Shown in pieces: positions 1-6,175 of a stretch of 18,361 nucleotides of DNA; position 1 is the first letter of the stretch; each line of letters begins with the position of its first letter. The DNA comes from an uncultured Oscillospiraceae bacterium (GTDB taxonomy: Bacteria; Bacillota; Clostridia; Oscillospirales; Ruminococcaceae). A model generated the notes under the pieces. That model did not search any database and was not told the DNA's origin. It was given only the letters and a program-made list of their open reading frames with translations. The position numbers and the translations under genes were made by a program. Where the stretch lies: contig CAJTTH010000034.1 of the NCBI GenBank assembly GCA_910579125.1, forward strand, positions 1 to 18,361. The letters are read 5' to 3'.

Positions 1-92
1 CATATTATATCACATTTATTGTTATATTGCAATAATTTTATGTGAACACGCTCTAATTTTTATAATGAAAAAAATTACTTGTTAGGTACAAA

Positions 93-377
93 ATGATTCC
101 TGGATTTAATGTGACAAAATATCCTCATTATATGTTGTTCCGGCGTAAAAAGACTGTTTGGAATAAGCCGTATATGCTTTTTAATTTGACATATGGATGT
201 TTCTCATTATTTATAGAAATCCCAAGAGACTTTGATTGTTGTCCTAACTCTGAATTTGAAAGAATTCCATTTCCTGAAATTCCTTTCTATACATCAACAG
301 AAGGAATATGGAATTTATCGGAAAAGAAGGCAATAAAAATTTTAAACATAGCATTGTATTATCTTTCGATGGTATGA
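93..377 (+). CDS. Doubtful small hypothetical protein (94 aa) in AT-rich island
   Basis: I do not recognise this ORF. It would encode 94 residues rich in aromatic and hydrophobic side chains, with no signal peptide and no familiar motif. A TATAAT lies at 61-66 but its -35 partner is poor, and there is no Shine-Dalgarno before the ATG, in contrast to the strong GGAGG sites of nearly every other gene here. Its codons are AT-rich (ATT, TTT, AAA), unlike the GCG/CTC-rich genes from 1089 onward, so it could be foreign DNA or the remnant of a larger gene. It could equally be a chance ORF in AT-rich DNA. Immediately after its stop begins a stretch of diverged non-coding repeats. Confidence 0.25.
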   Translation: MIPGFNVTKYPHYMLFRRKKTVWNKPYMLFNLTYGCFSLFIEIPRDFDCCPNSEFERIPFPEIPFYTSTEGIWNLSEKKAIKILNIALYYLSMV

Positions 378-383
378 ATCTCA

Positions 384-706
384 TGTCGGAATCTGAACCC
401 ACATGATCTGGACAACGATAGACGTTTTGTTATAACCCTTTAGTGATGCGGTTTTGCGGCAATTGGTTTCATATTTCAAAATGGACACAAAAATCAAAAT
501 AGCTCAAAATCTTGACCTAATAGTTCGATTTGAAATTGAATACCTGTCGAAATCTGAACCCCAAGGCTTAGGTAACGGCAAGTGTTTGGGCATAATCCCT
601 TTTACAATACGGTTTTACAGTTGCTCAATTTGAATTTTAAAATGAACGCCAAATTAAAAACACCTCAAAATAGAATACTAAACGTGAAAAAGGACGGAAT
701 CTGAAC
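384..706. repeat. Diverged direct repeats of about 147-161 bp
   Basis: The phrase TGTCGGAATCTGAACCC at 384-400 recurs as TGTCGAAATCTGAACCCC at 545-562 and as GACGGAATCTGAAC at 693-706, giving periods of 161 and about 147 bases. The similarity continues through the first two units: each then has an AACG motif, a TAAxCCCTTTT motif, a CGGTTTT motif, a TTTxAAAATG motif and ends in CTCAAAAT. The third unit is more diverged but again has ATGAACGCCAA (also in unit 2 near 642) followed by ATTTTAAAATG. The units are far too long and divergent for CRISPR. They look like decayed duplicated DNA or old copies of an intergenic element. Confidence 0.55.
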
Positions 707-880
707 TTTCATAGTCCTGATGCCTTGGAATGTTAAATGATGTCCATTTTGAAACGCAGAAAATCTGCATATTTCAGCGCATCATCCTATGCTGTTTATG
801 AACGCCAATATTTTAAAATGCACATGAGTGTCCAAATCTATTTGGTAACAATGTCACATGAAACACTGACAAAAAAGATA

Positions 881-947
881 TTATGCCCACAAACGGCTTT
901 ACACACATTATGTGCTTCGCACAAAACGCTGCCATTTGTGGGCATAA
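881..947. repeat. Long inverted repeat with nested hairpin
   Basis: TTATGCCCACAAACGG at 881-896 is matched by CCATTTGTGGGCATAA at 932-947, a 16-bp inverted repeat with a single mismatch. Nested inside is a second perfect hairpin, TGTGC-TTC-GCACA at 911-923. There is no T-run beside either arm, so it is not a typical intrinsic terminator. It may be a miniature element or a structured RNA; nothing in the sequence decides this. Confidence 0.5.
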
Positions 948-1088
948 ATCTTGTAAAAAAAGGAAGTTCTCGTCCGTAAATATTTTCGACATGAAAATGG
1001 ACTGAACCCTCCGCGCGTAAAAAATTCTTGGTCTATTTTGGTAAATATGTACAGAGCGCTTGTGAGTGATCCGCAGGAGGGGGCATGT

Positions 1089-2660
1089 TTAATTACGATA
1101 CGTATATGTCAAAGGAGTCTGATCGACATATTCGTAGACAAAATCCAGTGTTAAAAGTTCTTGAGCCATTTCCCGCGCGTCGGCGATCGGAACGGACACG
1201 TCTTGACGGTAGTCTAAACTGTATCCTCTGCCCAATACGTAATTCAACTCAAATTGGCTGTGCGGAAACGGTCTTTCATCATATGTTTTATTGCTGTTCG
1301 CCGTTACCGTAATATTCGTATGAACGTCGTAATTAAAGGATACTCTGAATATTTTCGAAAGCGGATTTATTTTCGCGCTGCCCTCCGCCATATACTTTTT
1401 GCAGATCGACATTACCTTGTCCGCTTGCTCGGGGGTAAGATTATCCGCGCGTAAATTTCTTGTGTTGCCGGTGTACTCATTAGGCTCGTGGTATTCATAG
1501 TCGTAATAACCTATCATAAAGTTTGCTCCGTCGAGAAGCTCCGCGTCGGGACGCAAATGGATATATCCGAAGCCGCCCGTTTCAATCATAATAACAATCG
1601 CGAGCGTAAATGTCGCCGCTGTCGCCAGATATTTTGCGCCCCACTTCACAAACGAGAGGGCGTTTATTTTCGCGCGGCAGACGATAATATTTATGATGAT
1701 ATAAGCCACGGCAGCCACCAGAAAACCCCATATCATTCCGTCGGTCATCAAGAAGAACATAAATACGGTCACGCAGCCGAGCACCAGCATTATTTCGAAG
1801 AACGTGCGGCTTGCGATAGGATTGCCGACAGTTTTCGCGTCGCGTTTCATATAGATAAGCCCCGATGCGAGTATTACGGCTATCGAGATAACGCACCCGA
1901 CCACGCAGTGAAGTACGAATTTATCGTAGAAGTCCGCGAGGAACAAAAACCCCCAATACCCGTAGTCAATAGGCTCAATGCTGCCGAAATAATACGGCAT
2001 TCCCGCGCAGTTGGAAATCAGATAGTTGATAAAGCACAGCGGCAGGACGTTTATAATACCCATCAGTATTATCGAGAAGTACGAGCTTTCGGCGGGCGCT
2101 CCGCAGCAGCATACGCACAGTATTACTATCGCCATAATGAACAGCGTACCCGTGGGAAATCCCAACGACATCTGCAGCAAAGTCTCACCCGCGTCGCTCG
2201 GCAGGAAGCCGTATATCAGATTACCGTACAGTATTTTTATGCCGTTTCCGCTAAATATACAAACGATCTGCGGAATAAGCTGGATAATGACCAGACTGAG
2301 CAGCTTTGAGAAAAAGCGCTCGCTTGCCTTTATAGGCAGCGCCATTGATACGTCGCAGATCTGCTGATTGTTCATATCGCGGAACACATTCAGCACGGTG
2401 AAGTAGCTTACCGCCGCGCCGCATACCGCAAAAAACGTTCCCCAGCCGGACGAATAAAAAAACATACCGTCGGGGGTCCCGTAATCATTGCTATACGTCC
2501 CGATCGACGAATTGAAAATAAACAGCAGCATCGCCACGCCGTAAAGCACAAAGGTGATTATCGTGAGCTTTTTGTGAACGCGCAGCTCCGCCAGAGCGGC
2601 GCGGGCGATTTTTCTGAACGACATTTTATATCTTGTGTTAGTTGATGATGTTTGAGCCAT
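1089..2660 (-). CDS. ABC-2-like transporter permease
   Basis: This 523-residue polytopic membrane protein is the permease partner of the ATPase encoded just upstream. After a basic cytoplasmic N-terminus, about ten hydrophobic segments can be seen between residues 30 and 385, beginning near residues 33-52 and 77-103 and ending near 365-385. These are followed by a soluble C-terminal domain of about 140 residues that probably lies outside the cell. The start at 2660 is preferred because GGAGG lies 9 bases upstream; the next ATG (2624) has no ribosome binding site. The start overlaps the end of the ATPase gene by 23 bases, so translation is probably coupled. The substrate cannot be read from the sequence; relatives in YtrA-controlled operons are often linked to export or antibiotic stress. 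No terminator is evident beyond its stop. Confidence 0.85.
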   Translation of the reverse strand: MAQTSSTNTRYKMSFRKIARAALAELRVHKKLTIITFVLYGVAMLLFIFNSSIGTYSNDYGTPDGMFFYSSGWGTFFAVCGAAVSYFTVLNVFRDMNNQQICDVSMALPIKASERFFSKLLSLVIIQLIPQIVCIFSGNGIKILYGNLIYGFLPSDAGETLLQMSLGFPTGTLFIMAIVILCVCCCGAPAESSYFSIILMGIINVLPLCFINYLISNCAGMPYYFGSIEPIDYGYWGFLFLADFYDKFVLHCVVGCVISIAVILASGLIYMKRDAKTVGNPIASRTFFEIMLVLGCVTVFMFFLMTDGMIWGFLVAAVAYIIINIIVCRAKINALSFVKWGAKYLATAATFTLAIVIMIETGGFGYIHLRPDAELLDGANFMIGYYDYEYHEPNEYTGNTRNLRADNLTPEQADKVMSICKKYMAEGSAKINPLSKIFRVSFNYDVHTNITVTANSNKTYDERPFPHSQFELNYVLGRGYSLDYRQDVSVPIADAREMAQELLTLDFVYEYVDQTPLTYTYRN

Positions 2661-3576
2661 AACCTCTCGCCTCCAATTCGTAGATAAATATTTCCTCCAG
2701 CGTCAACGGAATAAACTCGCTTATCTCGCACCCGAACGCGCCGAGCTTTCCCGTGATATCCGTTTCCGAGCCGCGCACCACAGCCTGTGCCACCGAGCCC
2801 ATAACGGAATACTGCATTACATCCAGTCCGACGTTTTTCAGCTCCTCCGGAGTGACCGCGCCGCTCTTTCGCGCAAGCTGTATCTTGCCGAAGCCGCTCT
2901 TGATATTGTCGATCTCGTCCGCGAATATCATCTGCCCCTGATGTATCAGCATAGCACGGTCGCACAGCTCGTTTATCTCGACGATATTGTGCGAGGACAC
3001 GACCATTGTCGCCTGTCTGTCAATAAGCTCGTTGATGATAAGCTGCTTGATGAACCGCCGCATTGCGGGGTCAAGCCCGTCGAACGCCTCGTCCAGCAGC
3101 AGATATTTCGTGTTGCAGGACAGCCCGATTATAACGACCGCCTGACGCTTCATTCCCTTTGAAAACTCGCTCATACGCTTGTTCCTCGGCAACTGAAGCT
3201 GCTTTACGAGCCGCTCGTATATCTCGAACGAAAAGTCCTCGTAATAGCTCGCGTAGTATTTCGCAAGTCCGTCGAGCGTGAATTTCGCGTATTGTACCGT
3301 TTCGTCGTTGACGAAGAAGATCTTAGACTTCGCCGAGGGATTGTCGAACACGTCCTCGCCGTCTATTTTAACGCTGCCTTGCTCCGTTCTGTAAACGCCG
3401 CACATCATTCGCAGCAGCGTTGATTTGCCCGCGCCGTTCGACCCGAGAAAACCGTAAATGCACCCGTCGGGAATGCTTATGGAAACGTTGTCGAGCGCCC
3501 TAAAGCCGTCGTTTATGTCGACCTTGCCCAAGCCCTTTTTCGCGAACACCATACTGACGTTATTTATTTCGATCAT
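2638..3576 (-). CDS. ABC transporter ATP-binding protein (YtrB-like)
   Basis: This 312-residue protein is the nucleotide-binding subunit of an ABC-2-type transporter. Visible motifs are Walker A GSNGAGKST (about residues 45-53), a degenerate signature EFSKGMKRQ (137-145) in place of LSGGQ, Walker B LLLDEAFDGLD with catalytic Glu163, and the switch His196 in SSHN. About 100 further residues after the core domain are typical of ATPases that serve separate permeases. Its ATG overlaps the stop codon of the GntR gene as ATGA (3573-3576), with AAGGAG upstream, so the regulator and ATPase are coupled. The permease gene overlaps its 3' end. The order GntR, ATPase, permease is that of ytr-like operons; the substrate is unknown. 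Confidence 0.92.
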   Translation of the reverse strand: MIEINNVSMVFAKKGLGKVDINDGFRALDNVSISIPDGCIYGFLGSNGAGKSTLLRMMCGVYRTEQGSVKIDGEDVFDNPSAKSKIFFVNDETVQYAKFTLDGLAKYYASYYEDFSFEIYERLVKQLQLPRNKRMSEFSKGMKRQAVVIIGLSCNTKYLLLDEAFDGLDPAMRRFIKQLIINELIDRQATMVVSSHNIVEINELCDRAMLIHQGQMIFADEIDNIKSGFGKIQLARKSGAVTPEELKNVGLDVMQYSVMGSVAQAVVRGSETDITGKLGAFGCEISEFIPLTLEEIFIYELEARGYGSNIIN

Positions 3577-3944
3577 GTGTTTTCTCCTTTCAGTGAACTG
3601 TCGGCGCGTCTGACTATATCCACCAGCGCGTCCGCGGCAACTCCCGCTTTGAGCGCTTCGAGAGCCTTTTCCTCAAAGTCCTTTGTAAGCGTCGAATTTG
3701 CTTTTCCGCTTTGTGCCGCGACAAAGCTGCCCTTTCCCGCGAGCGTGTAGATTATCCCGTCGCGCTCCAGAATTGAATACGCCTTTGCGACGGTATTAGG
3801 ATTAAGCCCGAGCTGCTGCGCCAGTGCCCGCGACGGCGGTATCTTGTCGTTTTCCTTAAGCACGCCGCGCGTTATTTCGCTGCATATCGAGCGGCATATC
3901 TGTTCGTATATGGGCGTTCTGCCTGTAACGTCGATTCTTATCAC
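3573..3944 (-). CDS. GntR-family regulator, YtrA type
   Basis: This small transcription factor (123 residues) has a GntR winged helix-turn-helix at about residues 9-78, recognisable from PIYEQI near the start, the IPPSRALAQQL and NPNTVAKAY helices and the GKGSFV wing end. A short helical tail of about 45 residues follows; YtrA-subfamily members have only such a tail instead of a full ligand domain. I place the start at the GTG at 3942-3944 because AAAGGAGG lies 7 bases upstream; the longer frame from 4001 has no such site and would extend through the operator and the likely transcription start. It is the first gene of the ABC operon and probably represses its own promoter, releasing it under cell-envelope or drug stress as known for the family. 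Confidence 0.9.
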   Translation of the reverse strand: MIRIDVTGRTPIYEQICRSICSEITRGVLKENDKIPPSRALAQQLGLNPNTVAKAYSILERDGIIYTLAGKGSFVAAQSGKANSTLTKDFEEKALEALKAGVAADALVDIVRRADSSLKGENT

Positions 3945-3968
3945 AAGCGCACCTCCTTTTTGTATGAA

Positions 3969-3989
3969 TGCACTATTTCTACTAGTACA
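3969..3989. promoter_or_regulatory. Candidate GntR operator
   Basis: Read on the minus strand this is TGTACTA, seven bases, TAGTGCA: two 7-base half-sites in inverted orientation with one mismatch, including the palindrome TACTAGTA. It lies just downstream of the -10 box and overlaps the expected transcription start of the GntR-ABC operon, the usual place for an autorepressor site. That the adjacent GntR protein binds it is an inference. Confidence 0.6.
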
Positions 3990-3992
3990 ATT

Positions 3993-4021
3993 ATTATACA
4001 ATATTACTTTTTATTTGTCAA
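3993..4021 (-). promoter_or_regulatory. Sigma-A promoter of the GntR-ABC operon
   Basis: A perfect -35 box TTGACA (4016-4021) and a perfect -10 box TATAAT (3993-3998) are separated by 17 bases on the minus strand. So strong a promoter fits a tightly repressed operon, with the candidate operator immediately downstream. Confidence 0.88.
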
Positions 4022-4043
4022 GGGGAATTTATATTTTTTCCGC

Positions 4044-4074
4044 AAAAAACCGACCCCGAAAGTGAGGTCGGTTT
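4044..4074 (-). terminator. Intrinsic terminator of the glycosidase operon
   Basis: The arms AAACCGACC (4047-4055) and GGTCGGTTT (4066-4074) form a 9-bp stem followed on the minus strand by a run of T. It probably ends transcripts of the 5887-4357 genes, although two mobile elements now separate it from the last stop codon. Confidence 0.75.
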
Positions 4075-4088
4075 GGTAAATTGACTTA

Positions 4089-4161
4089 GAGCCTGTTTAG
4101 TATCCCTCAACATGCCGCCTGCACCCGCGTTTTGGCGCATTTCGAGATACTAAACAGGCTC
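4089..4161. mobile_element. 73-bp miniature inverted-repeat element, copy 1
   Basis: The element begins GAGCCTGTTTAGTATC and ends with its exact reverse complement, a perfect 16-bp terminal inverted repeat. It is flanked on both sides by TTA (4086-4088 and 4162-4164), a 3-bp target-site duplication. Its reverse complement matches a second copy at 13291-13363 at 65 of 73 positions with no gaps. It has no coding capacity, so it would be moved by a transposase encoded elsewhere. The GAGCCTGTTT ends and TNA target recall IS5-family elements from memory; this needs checking. It sits in the 3' untranslated part of the glycosidase operon. Confidence 0.8.
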
Positions 4162-4165
4162 TTAT

Positions 4166-4356
4166 GGCAGCACCGCATAATTACCGCGCTTCGCACTTTG
4201 TCAGCGTTTGCTTTCATATTTTCCGTCATAGGGTTGACCTTTGGTCAATTCGTGCACAATTCGTCCTAGCAAGGCATACAGCCTTGCGTCGTCCTCATTG
4301 TACAATCTGAAAAAACTGACTGCGCAACCGCCCGACAATAATTGTGCGGTGTTGCC
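4166..4356. mobile_element. About 190-bp MITE-like element beside the 73-bp element
   Basis: GGCAGCACCGCATAATT at 4166-4182 is matched in inverted orientation by AATTGTGCGGTGTTGCC at 4340-4356 (15 of 17). Inside are several small perfect palindromes: TTGACC-TTT-GGTCAA near 4233, GCAAGG/CCTTGC near 4270 and ATTGTACAAT near 4298. There is no ORF. Its left end lies four bases from the 73-bp element, and its right end abuts the stop codon (4357-4359) of the neighbouring gene. TTA is present on both sides and may be a target duplication, though one unpaired base at 4165 leaves this uncertain. Confidence 0.65.
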
Positions 4357-4680
4357 TTAAAACGGCTTGGCGGTTCTTGCGGCGAGATCATTCACCGTTA
4401 CCGAAATATTCTTCGCGGCGGCCTTATTTTGTATCACCTCGATAAACTTGTCCTTGTAATTATTGACAAGCATTACCACCATTTCGTCCTTAACGTCCTG
4501 CGGCAGCGCGTTTATCGCCTTTATCGGCAGCGCGCCCGCCGCGCCTGCCATTTTGAGCAGCAGCTTTACCGCGCGGTTTCCGGACGGATTTTCCGCTGCC
4601 TTTTCCTTGATCATCGGCAGCAGCATTGCCGCGACCGCGCCGTAATCAAGCTCATCTACCGATACCTTGAATTCAAGCAT
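4357..4680 (-). CDS. Small helical hypothetical protein (107 aa)
   Basis: I do not recognise a family. The 107-residue product is predicted by eye to be soluble and mostly alpha-helical: amphipathic helices rich in Ala, Lys, Met and Leu, no signal peptide, no clear membrane span and no cysteine. GGAGG lies 7 bases before the ATG. It starts only 13 bases after the glycosidase stop codon, so it is the second gene of that operon and reads to the terminator at 4044-4074. Its stop codon TAA is directly against the end of the MITE-like element at 4356, so the native C-terminus could have been altered by the insertion. No function can be proposed. Confidence 0.7.
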   Translation of the reverse strand: MLEFKVSVDELDYGAVAAMLLPMIKEKAAENPSGNRAVKLLLKMAGAAGALPIKAINALPQDVKDEMVVMLVNNYKDKFIEVIQNKAAAKNISVTVNDLAARTAKPF

Positions 4681-4693
4681 TTACTTTCCTCCA

Positions 4694-5887
4694 TTATCCC
4701 AACGGACGAATTTTCTCGGGAACGTACTCCAGCATTGCGTTTACAGCCGTTTCGGTGAGATCATAGCGGTACCAGTCGTAGGTGCCGTCGTCCTTTTTCT
4801 GAGGATCCATCCACACCATTATCCCGCTCCAGCCGTTGTCGTAGACCGACTTGTACTTTTCGGCGAGCGTCATTTTGCATTCCTGTTCGTCGTCGTTGTG
4901 AGTTTCTCCGATAATGCACGGTTTGGCCTCAGCAATCCCGAACTCGGACGGTGATTTGCCGCACGGAAATCCGAAATACGGCTTCTGCCAATTATAATAA
5001 TGTGTGCTGTAAAAATCGAGATATGCGTTGTCGCTGCCCGTAAGCTCCTTTAAATATTCATCGGAGACCTTGTTGCCCTCGTACTTGTCGGAGTTGTACT
5101 TGATTATCGCCATGCCGACGGTCACGGGAAAATCGCTGTTCTCGTGAATTACCGCCGCGCATCTGCCGAGCAGATACGAAATGTTATCCCACGGCACCTT
5201 GCCGCATTCCGTGTTCTCGTATACCCAATCGGGCTCGTTCATTACGTCGATGCCGAAAATGTATTCGCAGCCGCGGTAACGTTCGCAGAACTCTTTTACA
5301 TATATTTCCGCAAAACGGTCGCAGTATTCGTTTGACTTTACCATGGCTTGGAATTTCTCGCCGCTGCTCACGGGTTCTTTGAAGTGGTCAAACGACAGCA
5401 GCGTGGGCATAATATAGAGCTTATGTTTTTCGGCAAGCGCGAACAGCTTGTCCAGCGCCTCCCAATGGTCGGGATTAACGTCCGAGGGATATCCGCCGGG
5501 GGTTAGGCGGACGATATTCATTCCGTTGCAGTTGACCCAGATACGCGTGCAGTTTATGCCGTCTCCGACAAGACGCGCAAACTCGTTGTCCCAGAACGTC
5601 TCGTCCATAACGCCGATAGTAAAGTCGTTCCATTTCTCCCACGGCGTATTTGCGCCGTTTATCCACAGTTCCTTGCCGTCCACCATAAATTTTGTGCCCT
5701 CAATGGTCACGCGCGCGGAGACTGTCGTTTCCGGTTCGCTTATCTCGGGGTTATCGGAGCTGCTTTCAACGACGGTCGTTTCCGTGCTGTCCGTGCTGCC
5801 GGAACTGTCAGAGTCGCCCTCGTTTGTGCAGCCGGACAAGCCGATCATTAAAATCAGCGACAAAAAGATGGACAAAAATTTCTTCAT
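4694..5887 (-). CDS. GH5-like glycoside hydrolase lipoprotein
   Basis: This is an exported, lipid-anchored glycosidase of 397 residues, probably acting on beta-mannan or a related plant polysaccharide. The signal peptide (residues 1-19) ends in lipobox LSGC with Cys20 as the anchor; a Ser/Thr/Glu-rich linker (21-55) leads to the catalytic domain. That domain shows the GH5-type acid/base Glu218 in VMNEPD, a THYYNW segment (about 295-300) and the probable nucleophile Glu328 in IIGET. Subfamily and substrate are inferred; mannanase-like is my best guess. I start at the ATG at 5885-5887 because it opens a proper lipoprotein signal; the longer frame from 5941 would run through the promoter at 5913-5941. 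The ribosome binding site (GTGAG) is weak. Confidence 0.88.
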   Translation of the reverse strand: MKKFLSIFLSLILMIGLSGCTNEGDSDSSGSTDSTETTVVESSSDNPEISEPETTVSARVTIEGTKFMVDGKELWINGANTPWEKWNDFTIGVMDETFWDNEFARLVGDGINCTRIWVNCNGMNIVRLTPGGYPSDVNPDHWEALDKLFALAEKHKLYIMPTLLSFDHFKEPVSSGEKFQAMVKSNEYCDRFAEIYVKEFCERYRGCEYIFGIDVMNEPDWVYENTECGKVPWDNISYLLGRCAAVIHENSDFPVTVGMAIIKYNSDKYEGNKVSDEYLKELTGSDNAYLDFYSTHYYNWQKPYFGFPCGKSPSEFGIAEAKPCIIGETHNDDEQECKMTLAEKYKSVYDNGWSGIMVWMDPQKKDDGTYDWYRYDLTETAVNAMLEYVPEKIRPLG

Positions 5888-5912
5888 AAAAATCTCACTT
5901 TCGTTTTTTTCA

Positions 5913-5941
5913 ATTATAGCATATTTTTCGGGAAATTTCAA
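5913..5941 (-). promoter_or_regulatory. Promoter of the glycosidase operon
   Basis: On the minus strand TTGAAA (5936-5941) and a perfect TATAAT (5913-5918) are 17 bases apart, giving a short leader before the ATG at 5887. Its -35 box lies 7 bases from the -35 box of the divergent exporter promoter. Confidence 0.8.
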
Positions 5942-5948
5942 CCGTACG

Positions 5949-5977
5949 TTGACAAATATTTTCAGCGATGATATAAT
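5949..5977 (+). promoter_or_regulatory. Promoter of the ABC exporter operon
   Basis: A perfect TTGACA (5949-5954) and a perfect TATAAT (5972-5977) are separated by 17 bases. Transcription should begin near 5984, leaving a leader of about 190 bases before the first exporter gene. Confidence 0.88.
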
Positions 5978-5983
5978 TTATAT

Positions 5984-6175
5984 GTTAAAAAGCAATTCAT
6001 TCCGTATTTTGACCGTTCGTTCCGAAATCAACACAAGCGGTCGTTTTTTTGGTAATATATATTCGGAAGTACGGAATTACTTCCGCAAAACGGGCAAAGC
6101 CGCGGCGCTTTCGGCGAAAGATGCACCGCGCCGAGAGCACTGCGGCGGCTCATTCATCGTTTGGAGGTATGCACA
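5984..6175 (+). promoter_or_regulatory. Structured leader of the exporter operon, candidate attenuator
   Basis: Three pairing regions follow each other. First is a terminator-like stem GACCG (6011-6015) with CGGTC (6038-6042), then seven T at 6044-6050. Second is a perfect 8-bp stem CGGAAGTA/TACTTCCG (6064-6071, 6078-6085). Third is a GC-rich branched structure, AGCCGC/GCGGCT (6098-6103, 6145-6150) enclosing GGCGC/GCGCC and CTTTC/GAAAG, ending just before the GGAGG at 6163. TTCCGAA in the first loop (6020-6026) can pair with TTCGGAA (6062-6068) at the base of the second hairpin, an alternative fold. It matches no riboswitch class I know. The regulatory role is inferred. Confidence 0.5.
6011..6050 (+). 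terminator. Terminator-like hairpin inside the exporter leader
   Basis: A 5-bp stem GACCG/CGGTC, extendable by two pairs across a bulge, is followed by G and seven T. The large loop (about 22 bases) makes it weaker than the other terminators in the window, which suits conditional rather than constitutive termination. Stopping here would give an RNA of about 65 nt. Confidence 0.45.

Larger units (their letters stand above)
378..1088. other. AT-rich gene-poor stretch with repeats and one long hairpin
   Basis: This 700-base stretch has no ORF I can support. It contains diverged direct repeats (from 384) and a long inverted repeat (881-947), listed separately. The last part, 948-1088, shows nothing clear; I see no intrinsic terminator for the leftward permease gene whose stop codon lies at 1089-1091. 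Base composition differs sharply from the genes to the right, suggesting an inserted or decayed segment. Confidence 0.5.

Noticed and set aside
384..706. Possible CRISPR array
   Set aside because: Only about three units, each about 150 bases and strongly diverged; no short identical repeats or regular spacers and no cas genes.
737..979. 80-codon ORF in the repeat island
   Set aside because: It runs across the long inverted repeat at 881-947 and part of the third repeat unit, without a ribosome binding site.
1085..1312. Plus-strand ORF with a good AGGAGG before its ATG
   Set aside because: The ribosome binding site is attractive, but nearly all of the ORF is antisense to the permease C-terminus and the protein shows no recognisable features.
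1488..2309. Long plus-strand ORF of 273 codons opposite the permease gene
   Set aside because: It is antisense to a clear membrane protein gene, has no ribosome binding site and a product with no sensible hydrophobic pattern; it is a codon-bias shadow.
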